A stretch of DNA of 6,565 nucleotides from an uncultured Lachnospiraceae bacterium (GTDB taxonomy: Bacteria; Bacillota; Clostridia; Lachnospirales; Lachnospiraceae), in the NCBI GenBank assembly GCA_934418055.1, contig CAKRWX010000141.1, forward strand, positions 1 to 6,565. Reading direction: 5' to 3'. The notes beneath the pieces are model-generated. The model searched no databases, was not told the DNA's origin, and saw only the letters and a program-made list of their open reading frames with translations. This document shows, piece after piece, positions 1-6,028 of the stretch. How positions within the stretch are numbered: position 1 is the stretch's first letter; each line of letters begins with the position of its first letter. A program made the position numbers and the translations under genes.

Positions 1-147
1 CAGGACCGGGTGAGGTCCATTCAGAAGCGCGTACATGAGCCGGAAGAGGTGTTGTGGATGATGACGATTTTTCAGAAAAGTGAGGAGGCAGAGAGCCATG
101 GAGGTCAGCTACCACAGAGAAATGAAGAAGAATTATCTGATGATTGA
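1..147 (+). CDS. 3' tail of an upstream gene, product not recognised (partial)
   Basis: Frame 1 is open from the window edge to a TGA at 145-147, while the other two forward frames stop at 11-13 and 36-38. Codons over bases 1-66 mostly end in G or C, which looks like real coding use. The 48 visible residues are charged and hydrophilic, rich in Glu, Gln and Arg, with no motif or membrane segment. If real, the gene overlaps the FHA gene by 50 bases (98-147), implying a tightly packed operon and translational coupling. I do not recognise the product. In related genomes this type of FHA gene often sits beside Flp/Tad pilus genes, but nothing visible here proves that. The true stop could instead be one of the earlier stops in another frame. 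Confidence 0.38.
   Translation, partial: QDRVRSIQKRVHEPEEVLWMMTIFQKSEEAESHGGQLPQRNEEELSDD
83..88 (+). promoter_or_regulatory. Ribosome binding site fixing the FHA gene start
   Basis: AGGAGG at 83-88 lies 9 bases before the ATG at 98. It overlaps the in-frame GTG at 80, so it cannot serve that earlier codon. It supports ATG 98 over GTG 80. Confidence 0.75.
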
Positions 148-1600
148 GGCCGATGAGGAGGGAATGCAGGCATTTGAGGCGAAAATGCTGGTGGGCAATG
201 CCATTGAAGGTTTGCTGAAATTCCGGATTCGCAGAACCGATGATCATTGCCAGTTCTGCTACGAGATTACGTCCAGACAGCCTCTGGGCCGTTTTCTGGA
301 GACGAAATCCATCAATGCTGTGCAGATCCGTTCTCTTCTTCTGGGAATCGCCCAGACACTGATCCGCATGGAAGATTATCTGTTATCCGAACATCAGATT
401 CTATTAGATCCAGACTACATTTATATTGATCCAGAGAGTTTTCAGCCAGGGCTATGCCTGCTTCCTGGGAAGAAAGGCAGTTTCCCAGACGAATTCAGCG
501 AATTTTTACAGTTTTTACTGGGAAAAGCGGACCATCAGGACAAGGACGCCGTGGTGTTGATCTATGGGCTATACCGGGAAAGCCTGAAGGAAAACTATGG
601 GTTGGACAATCTGCTCCGGTGGCTGATGCGGGATGAGGGAAAGGCTGGAGAAGCGTCGGATGAAAAGGAGAAAGACCTGTTACGATCACCGTTGGACAGA
701 AATGACAGTTCCTGGGAGCCGGATTCCACAATGGATGTATTCCGTGAAGAAAAGAGCCTGGAAACAGAAAAACGACCAAGGACAAATGAAAATTTATCGG
801 CAAGTAAAACTACGAATAAAGGGAATACGTGGGGGATAAAAACGGTAGTCCTCAAGATTGTTGAGTGTTTATTATTAATTCCACTATTTGGGGCTGGTGT
901 CTGGTTATGGAAGGGAGATGCTGCATGGTCCTATTTGACTGGAGAAGGTATCTGGGTGGCAGCAGGAGCTATTACAGTTGTGGTGATTGGTTGTATATTG
1001 GCAATCGGAAGAGGGATTGCTGCACGAAAAACAAAGACTTTTGAAGAAATATCGCAGTCCCAAGAAAGAACTGGGAAACCAACAGAAAGAGTGCGTCAAG
1101 CAGGAAATCCATCTATGGAAAACCGAGAGACAGATCACTGGAACGGAAAGCGTGATAGAACGAAACGTCTGGTGGAAAAGCAGCAGGAAAAACCGTCATG
1201 GGAGATGATATTTGCGGGGGAAGATGAGGGGCGAGAGGTACCAGATAAAAACCAGAATGAACCAGACGACTGTCACACGGTTCTTCTCTGGGACCGAAAC
1301 AAAAAAGAGAACGTTCGCCGAATGGCCTGTCTCGATCACCCAGAACTAACAGCCCAGATGAGCTATTACCCATTCTTAATCGGCAAACAAGAAAATCTCG
1401 CTGACTTTGCCATCCTCGACGACACCATCAGCCGTCTCCATATCCGCATCGACCAAAAAGACGGCGGCTACACCCTGACAGACCTAAACTCCACCAACGG
1501 AACAACCGTCAACAACCGAAAACTAGAAGCCAATGAGACCGTTACCTTGCAGGTTGGAGATCTGGTGGATATTGCAGGGTATCATTTTCAATTTTTGTGA
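98..1600 (+). CDS. DUF6382-like / FHA domain membrane protein
   Basis: A 500-residue protein that probably docks phosphothreonine-containing partners at the inner face of the membrane. Residues 1 to about 165 form a globular region resembling DUF6382. A charged low-complexity linker follows (about 170-248). Two hydrophobic helices lie at about 250-271 and 284-304, separated by a short polar loop, so both ends should be cytoplasmic. A second charged linker leads to a C-terminal FHA domain (about 421-500) with the signature residues G429-K430, the ISRLH block at 444-448 and the STNGT block at 465-469, which hold the phosphopeptide-binding loop residues Arg446, Ser465, Thr466 and Asn467. FHA proteins usually partner Ser/Thr kinases or secretion machines; this type is often near Flp/Tad pilus genes. 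No kinase is visible here. Codon style changes sharply over the FHA domain. The FHA call is firm; the N-terminal family is from memory. Confidence 0.9.
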   Translation: MEVSYHREMKKNYLMIEADEEGMQAFEAKMLVGNAIEGLLKFRIRRTDDHCQFCYEITSRQPLGRFLETKSINAVQIRSLLLGIAQTLIRMEDYLLSEHQILLDPDYIYIDPESFQPGLCLLPGKKGSFPDEFSEFLQFLLGKADHQDKDAVVLIYGLYRESLKENYGLDNLLRWLMRDEGKAGEASDEKEKDLLRSPLDRNDSSWEPDSTMDVFREEKSLETEKRPRTNENLSASKTTNKGNTWGIKTVVLKIVECLLLIPLFGAGVWLWKGDAAWSYLTGEGIWVAAGAITVVVIGCILAIGRGIAARKTKTFEEISQSQERTGKPTERVRQAGNPSMENRETDHWNGKRDRTKRLVEKQQEKPSWEMIFAGEDEGREVPDKNQNEPDDCHTVLLWDRNKKENVRRMACLDHPELTAQMSYYPFLIGKQENLADFAILDDTISRLHIRIDQKDGGYTLTDLNSTNGTTVNNRKLEANETVTLQVGDLVDIAGYHFQFL

Positions 1601-1605
1601 GAAAT

Positions 1606-1635
1606 TTGTCATAATCCGTTGCATTTTGATATATA
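1606..1635 (+). promoter_or_regulatory. Weaker candidate promoter upstream of the rhomboid gene
   Basis: TTGTCA at 1606-1611 and TATATA at 1630-1635, 18 bases apart, just after the FHA stop codon. No hairpin terminator is visible between the FHA gene and this point, so read-through from the FHA gene is also possible. It is less convincing than the promoter at 1685-1713. Confidence 0.3.
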
Positions 1636-1684
1636 AAAACGTCTTAATTATTTATTGGAGGACATGCAGGCGGTTAAAAATGCC

Positions 1685-1713
1685 TTAACAAACACCATGA
1701 GCTATGGTAAAAT
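1685..1713 (+). promoter_or_regulatory. Sigma-A-like promoter for rhomboid-HIT-sigma operon
   Basis: TTAACA (1685-1690), a 17-base spacer, then TAAAAT (1708-1713), with a TG one base upstream of the -10 (extended -10). Each box matches the consensus at five of six positions. Transcription would start near 1720, about 19 bases before the ATG at 1739. The promoter lies inside the longer possible reading frame that opens at TTG 1655, which argues against that start. Confidence 0.65.
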
Positions 1714-1726
1714 GAGGTTACATAAA

Positions 1727-1731
1727 AGGAG
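1727..1731 (+). promoter_or_regulatory. Ribosome binding site fixing the rhomboid start
   Basis: AGGAG at 1727-1731, preceded by AAA, lies 7 bases before ATG 1739. This decides the start against TTG 1655, which would add 28 residues of basic, non-conserved-looking sequence and would overlap the promoter. Confidence 0.75.
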
Positions 1732-1738
1732 AAAAAGC

Positions 1739-2368
1739 ATGGAATATAAGAAAACAACAACTCCGTCTTATGTAAACTTTTACCTGATCGCGGCCAATGT
1801 GATCTATTTCCTTTTTGTGGAATGGAAAGGATCAACAGAGGACGTGGAATGCATGCTGCAGTGGGGAGCCATGTTCAAACCGGCCATTGTGGAAGGAAAG
1901 CAGTTTTGGCGGTTATTTACCGCGATGTTTATGCATTTTGGTATCCGGCACTTGGTCAATAATATGCTGATCTTATTTATTCTGGGGGATAACCTGGAAC
2001 GGGCTTTGGGAAAGATCAAGTATTTGTTGTTCTATCTGACCTGTGGCGTGCTGGCCAATGTCATATCCCTTTTCTGGGAGATCTGGTTTCCGGGAAGCCG
2101 TATGGTGGTTTCAGCCGGAGCGTCCGGAGCGATTTTCGGAGTGATCGGCGGACTTCTGTATGTGGTTGGAGTGAACCGGGGGCGGCTGGAAGATTTAAAC
2201 AGCAGACAGCTGGCAACGATGGTTCTGTTTTCCCTGTATTTTGGATTTACCAGCACTGGCGTGAATAACGTGGCCCATGTGGGCGGTCTGGTTTCAGGAA
2301 TTGTCATGGCGTGGATATTATACCGCAGGCCAAAAAGGTCTGAATGGTGGATGAAGGAGGATTTTTAA
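1739..2368 (+). CDS. Rhomboid family intramembrane serine protease
   Basis: A 209-residue polytopic membrane protein that should cleave membrane-spanning substrates inside the bilayer. The first hydrophobic segment is at about 12-28, and the rest forms the usual six-helix core with no extra domain. The family hallmarks are all present: His66, His71 and Asn75 in an H-F-x3-H-x3-N pattern (Asn75 in the oxyanion position), the GASG motif at 127-130 with nucleophile Ser129, and catalytic His180 in an A-H-V-G-G context. The Ser/His dyad is intact, so it should be active rather than a pseudoprotease. It leads an operon: the HIT gene starts one base after its stop, and the HIT ribosome site (2354-2360) lies inside its last codons. 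The sigma factor gene follows in the same direction. Its substrate is unknown; the single-pass anti-sigma-like protein encoded at 4601 is an inferred candidate. Confidence 0.93.
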   Translation: MEYKKTTTPSYVNFYLIAANVIYFLFVEWKGSTEDVECMLQWGAMFKPAIVEGKQFWRLFTAMFMHFGIRHLVNNMLILFILGDNLERALGKIKYLLFYLTCGVLANVISLFWEIWFPGSRMVVSAGASGAIFGVIGGLLYVVGVNRGRLEDLNSRQLATMVLFSLYFGFTSTGVNNVAHVGGLVSGIVMAWILYRRPKRSEWWMKEDF

Positions 2369-2369
2369 C

Positions 2370-2786
2370 ATGAGAGACGACTGTATTTTCTGCAAAATTG
2401 CAAATGGAGAGATTCCATCTGCGACGCTTTATGAAGATGAGGATTTTCGTGTCATTTTGGATTTAGGCCCGGCATCTAAGGGACATGCTCTGATTTTACC
2501 GAAAGAGCATTATAAAGATTTATGCGAATTGGATGACGCAGTTGCAGCGAAAGTGCTTCCGCTGGCAGGTAAGATGGGAAGGGCCATGAAAAAAGCCTTA
2601 AATTTTGACGGTTTTAATCTGGTACAGAATAATGGAGAAGTTGCTGGACAGACCGTGATGCATTTTCATATGCATATGATCCCCAGATACGCAAATGGTC
2701 CTCAGATGATTTTATGGGATCCTGGAAAGCTGGATGACGCTGAGAAGACTGAAATCGTAGAAAAAGTAAAAAATGAATTAAAATAA
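2370..2786 (+). CDS. HIT family protein (histidine triad nucleotide hydrolase/transferase)
   Basis: A 138-residue soluble protein, the normal length for bacterial Hint-type proteins, which typically hydrolyse purine nucleoside phosphoramidates and related AMP-linked compounds. The histidine triad is at 98-102 (His98, His100, His102 alternating with hydrophobic residues, then M-I-P); the middle residue, His100, is the expected nucleophile that carries the nucleotidyl group. Cys5 and Cys8 near the N-terminus together with His47 and His98 match the structural zinc site of Firmicute HIT proteins. Translation is probably coupled to the rhomboid gene: AAGGAGG at 2354-2360 lies inside that gene, 9 bases before this ATG. 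A role in the neighbouring sigma pathway is not evident; the pairing may only reflect the operon. Confidence 0.95.
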   Translation: MRDDCIFCKIANGEIPSATLYEDEDFRVILDLGPASKGHALILPKEHYKDLCELDDAVAAKVLPLAGKMGRAMKKALNFDGFNLVQNNGEVAGQTVMHFHMHMIPRYANGPQMILWDPGKLDDAEKTEIVEKVKNELK

Positions 2787-2839
2787 TGGTGAAGCTGTCT
2801 GCCTTGATAGCGCGGATAAGATAAGGGGGAGCCTAGCCT

Positions 2840-3382
2840 ATGAAGCAGCAAAATATCGAACTGCTGCAGACTTTGTACGAAGAATATCAGGGTGCACTCA
2901 GATATACAGCAATAAGGATAGGTGTCAATAGCGACGATGTGGATGATGTAATCCAGGATAGTTTCTGCGCTTTTATCAAAGCATATGGAGATAAAATCGA
3001 CCAATGGGAGATCGCAAGGCAAAAAGGCGCGATCATGAGAATTCTGAAAAACCGTTGTGTGGACTATTTTAGAATTAAAAGCAGAAGGGGTATGAGTATC
3101 AGCCTTGATGAAGGATATTATGGCAGAGAAGTACCGTTTCCAGAACCGCTGATCGGAAAAGACGTTTTAGATCAGATGGCAGACGAAGATGAAGTAAATT
3201 ACATAACAAAGTATTTACAGGATATGAAACCAGAATGGCGTGATGTGGCGATTCTTCATTTTATTGAAGATCGCTCAATCACGGAGGTTAGTCAGATTCT
3301 TGGCATTAATGAAGCATCCTGCAGAATGAGACTTACCAGACTCCGAAGACATTTGAAAAAGAATTTCCCTTACAAAATCTAA
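2840..3382 (+). CDS. Sigma-70 family (ECF-like) RNA polymerase sigma factor
   Basis: A 180-residue two-domain sigma factor that should direct RNA polymerase to a small regulon. Region 2 spans about 8-80 and includes the acidic core-binding/-10 segment around 31-48 (D-D-V-x-D-V-I-Q-D) and the basic end at 71-83. A linker of about 40 residues follows. Region 4 spans about 122-175, with the helix-turn-helix at about 146-170 and a basic end (R-L-R-R-H-L-K-K). There is no region 1.1, 1.2 or 3, as in ECF sigmas. The ribosome site AAGGGGGA (2823-2830) is 9 bases before the ATG. It lies 53 bases after the HIT gene with no terminator between, so it is probably co-transcribed with rhomboid and HIT. An anti-sigma gene would normally be next; instead convergent murG follows, and the anti-sigma-like gene lies beyond it at 4601. 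Confidence 0.9.
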   Translation: MKQQNIELLQTLYEEYQGALRYTAIRIGVNSDDVDDVIQDSFCAFIKAYGDKIDQWEIARQKGAIMRILKNRCVDYFRIKSRRGMSISLDEGYYGREVPFPEPLIGKDVLDQMADEDEVNYITKYLQDMKPEWRDVAILHFIEDRSITEVSQILGINEASCRMRLTRLRRHLKKNFPYKI

Positions 3383-3401
3383 TGGAGTCTGGTTTTTATT
3401 T
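3335..3401 (+). terminator. Terminator with left arm inside the sigma gene
   Basis: ACCAGACTCC at 3335-3344 and its exact reverse complement GGAGTCTGGT at 3384-3393 form a 10-bp stem. The U-tract TTTTTATTT at 3393-3401 follows directly. The 39-base loop (3345-3383) holds the last codons and stop of the sigma gene. A loop this long is unusual for an intrinsic terminator, but a perfect GC-containing stem followed at once by a T-run just before the convergent murG end is a strong positional argument. In the leftward direction no T-run follows the hairpin, so it should not terminate murG. Confidence 0.6.
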
Positions 3402-3409
3402 CATAATAA

Positions 3410-4477
3410 CTATTTAGAAGCGCACTCTTCAATCAGAGAAATGACAGTGTCAACCGCGTTGCTTAAATGGCTTTGTTCCATGGCGTGGATAAAGTCAGCG
3501 CGTTTTTGGTAGGTATCCGTGATTGCCTGGAACAGAGAATCTTCTGTTAACTGTTCTTCTTCTAACAAAGTACTGAAGCCTTGTTTCGCAAAGGACGAGG
3601 CATTGAGAATCTGGTCACCTCTGCTGGCAGCGGCAGATAATGGGATCAGAATATTAGGCTTGCGTAAAGCAAGGATTTCACAGATTGAGTTTGCTCCGGC
3701 CCTGGAAATGATCAGGTCTGCAGCCGCAAATAAATGGCGGAGCGGAGCATTGACATATTCATACTGTACATATCCCGGTGTGCCGATCAGGGATTCATCC
3801 AGATGGCCTTTGCCGCAGATATGTATTACCTGGAAATTCGTAAGAAGTCGTGGCAGAATACTGCGTACGGCCTGGTTGACCGTAACAGAACCAAGACTGC
3901 CGCCGATTACTAAAATGATTGGTTTATCTGCGGAAAGATGGGTATACTGAAGGCCGGAGAGACGATCTCCGGTCAGAAGTTCCCGACGGATTGGAGAACC
4001 AGTCAGAACCGCTTTGTCTTTCGGAAGATACTGCAGAGTCTCCGGGAAATTGCAGCAGACCTTGGCAGCAGATGGGATACAGATCTTGTTGGCAAGGCCA
4101 GGTGTCATATCAGATTCATGGATGATGGTAGGAACATGGTAACGTTTCGCAGCCAGAACCACAGGAACGGACACAAATCCGCCTTTGGAAAATACTACAT
4201 CCGGCTTATAGTTTTTGATCAGTTTGCAGGCTTCCGCATAGCCTTTCAATACGCGGAAAGGATCGGAAAAGTTCTTCAGATCGAAGTATCTGCGGAGTTT
4301 TCCGGAGGAGATGCCGTCATAAGGGATACCGGCGTCTGTAATTAATTTCTTTTCAATCCCTTCATAGGAACCAATATAACGAATTTCAAATCCATGATCC
4401 TTTAAAGATGGGATCAGGGCAAGGTTCGGGGTAACATGGCCAGCGGTTCCGCCGCCGGTCAGAATGATCTTTTTCAT
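3410..4477 (-). CDS. murG: MurG, UDP-GlcNAc:lipid I GlcNAc transferase
   Basis: A 355-residue GT-B glycosyltransferase that adds GlcNAc to lipid I to make lipid II on the inner face of the membrane, the last cytoplasmic step of peptidoglycan precursor synthesis. Visible family marks: the N-terminal glycine loop GGGTAGH (8-14), KGGF (98-101), H-E-S-D-x-T-P-G (120-127), GGSLGS (192-197) opening the C-terminal domain, S-R-A-G-A-N-S-x-C-E (258-267) and D-Q-I-L-N-A (288-293) in the donor-binding region. Length is normal for the family. The ribosome site GGAGG (plus-strand 4485-4489) is 7 bases from the ATG. It stands alone on the minus strand, away from any division/cell-wall cluster within this window, convergent with the sigma gene and divergent from the anti-sigma-like gene. 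No leftward terminator is visible beyond its stop. Confidence 0.95.
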   Translation of the reverse strand: MKKIILTGGGTAGHVTPNLALIPSLKDHGFEIRYIGSYEGIEKKLITDAGIPYDGISSGKLRRYFDLKNFSDPFRVLKGYAEACKLIKNYKPDVVFSKGGFVSVPVVLAAKRYHVPTIIHESDMTPGLANKICIPSAAKVCCNFPETLQYLPKDKAVLTGSPIRRELLTGDRLSGLQYTHLSADKPIILVIGGSLGSVTVNQAVRSILPRLLTNFQVIHICGKGHLDESLIGTPGYVQYEYVNAPLRHLFAAADLIISRAGANSICEILALRKPNILIPLSAAASRGDQILNASSFAKQGFSTLLEEEQLTEDSLFQAITDTYQKRADFIHAMEQSHLSNAVDTVISLIEECASK

Positions 4478-4504
4478 AAAAGAGCCTCCATCGTTGATAT
4501 AGTA

Positions 4505-4535
4505 ATAATACTAAACGAACGCCGGGAAAAGTCAA
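4505..4535 (-). promoter_or_regulatory. Candidate murG promoter
   Basis: Read on the minus strand, TTGACT (plus 4530-4535) is the -35. The -10 is TATTAT (plus 4505-4510, 19-base spacer) or the overlapping TAGTAT (plus 4508-4513, 16-base spacer). Neither spacer is the ideal 17. A near-palindrome (4500-4513) covers the -10 region. No equally good plus-strand promoter for the divergent gene was found in this gap. Confidence 0.5.
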
Positions 4536-4588
4536 CCCTTAACCAAGAGGAAAACAAGGAATAAACAGGAATTACAGAGAAAGAAAAT

Positions 4589-4595
4589 GGGGTGG
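4589..4595 (+). promoter_or_regulatory. Ribosome binding site deciding between two GTG starts
   Basis: GGGGTGG at 4589-4595 can pair with the 16S anti-Shine-Dalgarno end, allowing G-U pairs, at normal distance from GTG 4601. The in-frame GTG at 4592 lies inside this site and has only a weak purine run upstream. Confidence 0.5.
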
Positions 4596-4600
4596 AAAAC

Positions 4601-5416
4601 GTGAGAAACAGTAAGGTCAGCCAGGAAGAGGATAAGCTGATTCAGCAGAAATTACAAGAGGCATTTGGATACACCGATGAGCAGCTGGCGGCCCAGCTGG
4701 ATCAAGCCGCCGCCGAATACGCCGCCCACCCAGAATTAAATCTCAATCCGCCGAAAGGGGAATTCGAGAAGATTCTGGCAATGGCCGCACAGGACGAAAC
4801 ACAGGATAAGAAAGAAGATAGTCATAAAGTAATCCGTTTAAAGAAGGTGATGAAGCCGATGATCTTGGTGGCAGCAGTGGGAGCGATCTTGCTGGGGACT
4901 GGGATGATGGCTAGTGGTCGGAGGTATTATAAATATTGGGTTAGAGAAGATGGAAAGGGACAGATTATTTTTAACAATGTGGATGCATTAAGTGAGATGG
5001 ATTCTTTAGAACAAGCATATAAGCAGATAGAGGATCAAATGGGGATAGCAATTCCGCAATTATTTTACATTCCTGAAGAATTAGATTTTGAAAAAGTGGT
5101 TGTAGAACGAGGAATGGCAAGGCTGGATTTTAGTTGTAAAGATGGGTATTTATATTATGAACAAATATCAAAAGAGAAAGCCAACTCAACTGGCTATAAC
5201 TCAGATCGCGAGCCATATAAAACAATATATAATCGGTTTTTAAATGCAGATATTAAAATTTATAAAAATGTTATTGAAAATAATCAAATTGAATTCAGTG
5301 CGCAGTATATAAATGGTAATACTTTTTATTACTTAGTGGGCACTATGGAAGAAGAAATGTTTGATAAAATTATAAAAAACATGAGTTATGAAGGATCTGT
5401 GAGTTATAAAAAATAG
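4601..5416 (+). CDS. Single-pass membrane anti-sigma-like protein, DUF4367-like sensor
   Basis: A 271-residue protein from GTG 4601 (274 from GTG 4592). Residues 1 to about 80 are hydrophilic, acidic and helix-prone, suited to binding a cytoplasmic partner. One transmembrane helix spans about 85-105, flanked by basic residues on both sides. The extracytoplasmic part (about 106-271) resembles DUF4367: a conserved-looking MG-x3-P-Q-L-x-Y-I-P-E stretch near 147-159 and a C-terminal Y-Y-x-V-G-x-M-E-E-E-x-F segment near 243-254. Proteins of this shape in Lachnospiraceae usually follow a sigma factor gene, hence the anti-sigma inference. It has no zinc-binding H-x3-C-x2-C motif, so it is not a ZAS-type anti-sigma. 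The exported protein gene follows after 46 bases. GC falls from about 65% near 4681-4740 to 15-30% in hand-counted 60-base lines after 4920. Function is inferred, not proven. Confidence 0.8.
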   Translation: MRNSKVSQEEDKLIQQKLQEAFGYTDEQLAAQLDQAAAEYAAHPELNLNPPKGEFEKILAMAAQDETQDKKEDSHKVIRLKKVMKPMILVAAVGAILLGTGMMASGRRYYKYWVREDGKGQIIFNNVDALSEMDSLEQAYKQIEDQMGIAIPQLFYIPEELDFEKVVVERGMARLDFSCKDGYLYYEQISKEKANSTGYNSDREPYKTIYNRFLNADIKIYKNVIENNQIEFSAQYINGNTFYYLVGTMEEEMFDKIIKNMSYEGSVSYKK

Positions 5417-5462
5417 GATAGAAACGTCTTCTACTATATAGAAAATAGGAAGGAGATGTACT

Positions 5463-5999
5463 ATGAAGAGATTATTAAAGAAATTTTTGGCAGTATCGAT
5501 GGTAATAACACTGATGTGTCCAATGACGGTGATGGCAAGTCCTAAAGGAAGGAAAATGCTTGATCAGACTTCAGAGGAATCGGTTTTGCTTCCGATAACT
5601 ACGAAATATTCAGTAGGGCAAGAACGTGTAGTTGGAAGAAGTAAGGCATTAGCATCAGCAATGTGTATGATTACAAATACAGAAAAGGGAATTATCCATA
5701 TTTATGCAGAAACTTTAATGTTTCAACCTGTTGATTGGGCAGCGTTGACGATTTATCTTGAACAGCAAAATGAAGATACAGGAAAGTGGACAGTGGTGGA
5801 AACATTTGAAAAAGAATTTACACCAGAAACAGATTCAGATGGTCAATTAACAAGTGCAGAACTTTCCATTGATGTTGGCACTCAGCCAGCAGGCTATTAC
5901 TACCGTCTCCGTTGCATCCACGAGTTAGAATACGATAACGGCTGGTACGAAGCCAAATCCACCAAAACCGAAGGTGTCTTATTAACTGATATTAAGTAA
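5463..5999 (+). CDS. Small exported protein of unknown function
   Basis: A 178-residue protein with a clear signal peptide: basic start (K-R-x2-K-K), hydrophobic core at about 8-23 and a V-M-A site predicting cleavage after Ala25. The mature part of about 150 residues is mostly polar with alternating hydrophobic residues, suggesting a beta-rich secreted domain. Notable segments are G-R-S-K-A-L-A-S-A (58-66), a central Q-P-V-D-W (88-92) and a C-terminal tyrosine-rich G-Y-Y-Y-R-L-R (144-150), then W-Y-E at 161-163. Two cysteines (68 and 151) remain after cleavage and could pair. It reminds me of the DUF6147 family of Lachnospiraceae, but I cannot verify that. AGGAG (5451-5455) lies 7 bases before the ATG. 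It is probably in one operon with the anti-sigma-like gene, so it may be a ligand, partner or output of that system. Confidence 0.82.
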   Translation: MKRLLKKFLAVSMVITLMCPMTVMASPKGRKMLDQTSEESVLLPITTKYSVGQERVVGRSKALASAMCMITNTEKGIIHIYAETLMFQPVDWAALTIYLEQQNEDTGKWTVVETFEKEFTPETDSDGQLTSAELSIDVGTQPAGYYYRLRCIHELEYDNGWYEAKSTKTEGVLLTDIK

Positions 6000-6028
6000 T
6001 AAGAAACATCCGTTTTTAATCCACCCCC

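Noticed and set aside
3..18. Small inverted repeat GGACC/GGTCC near the left edge
   Set aside because: It has only five base pairs and no T-run, and lies in probable coding sequence.
1655..1738. N-terminal extension of the rhomboid gene from a TTG at 1655
   Set aside because: A good promoter (1685-1713) and ribosome site (1727-1731) lie inside this stretch, and the ATG at 1739 gives a normal rhomboid N-terminus.
2667..2678. Perfect 12-base palindrome CATATGCATATG
   Set aside because: It lies in the HIT active-site codons and follows from the alternating His-Met repeat of the motif.
2787..2839. Autoregulated promoter or terminator between HIT and sigma genes
   Set aside because: No convincing -35/-10 pair, ECF motif or hairpin with T-run was found; co-transcription is the simpler reading.
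3519..4345. Several plus-strand open frames of 68-143 codons inside murG
   Set aside because: They are antisense shadows of a clearly recognised murG and have no family motifs of their own.
5463..5540. Possible lipoprotein signal around Cys19 of the exported protein
   Set aside because: The residue before the cysteine is Met, which does not fit a lipobox; a normal signal peptidase site after Ala25 fits better.
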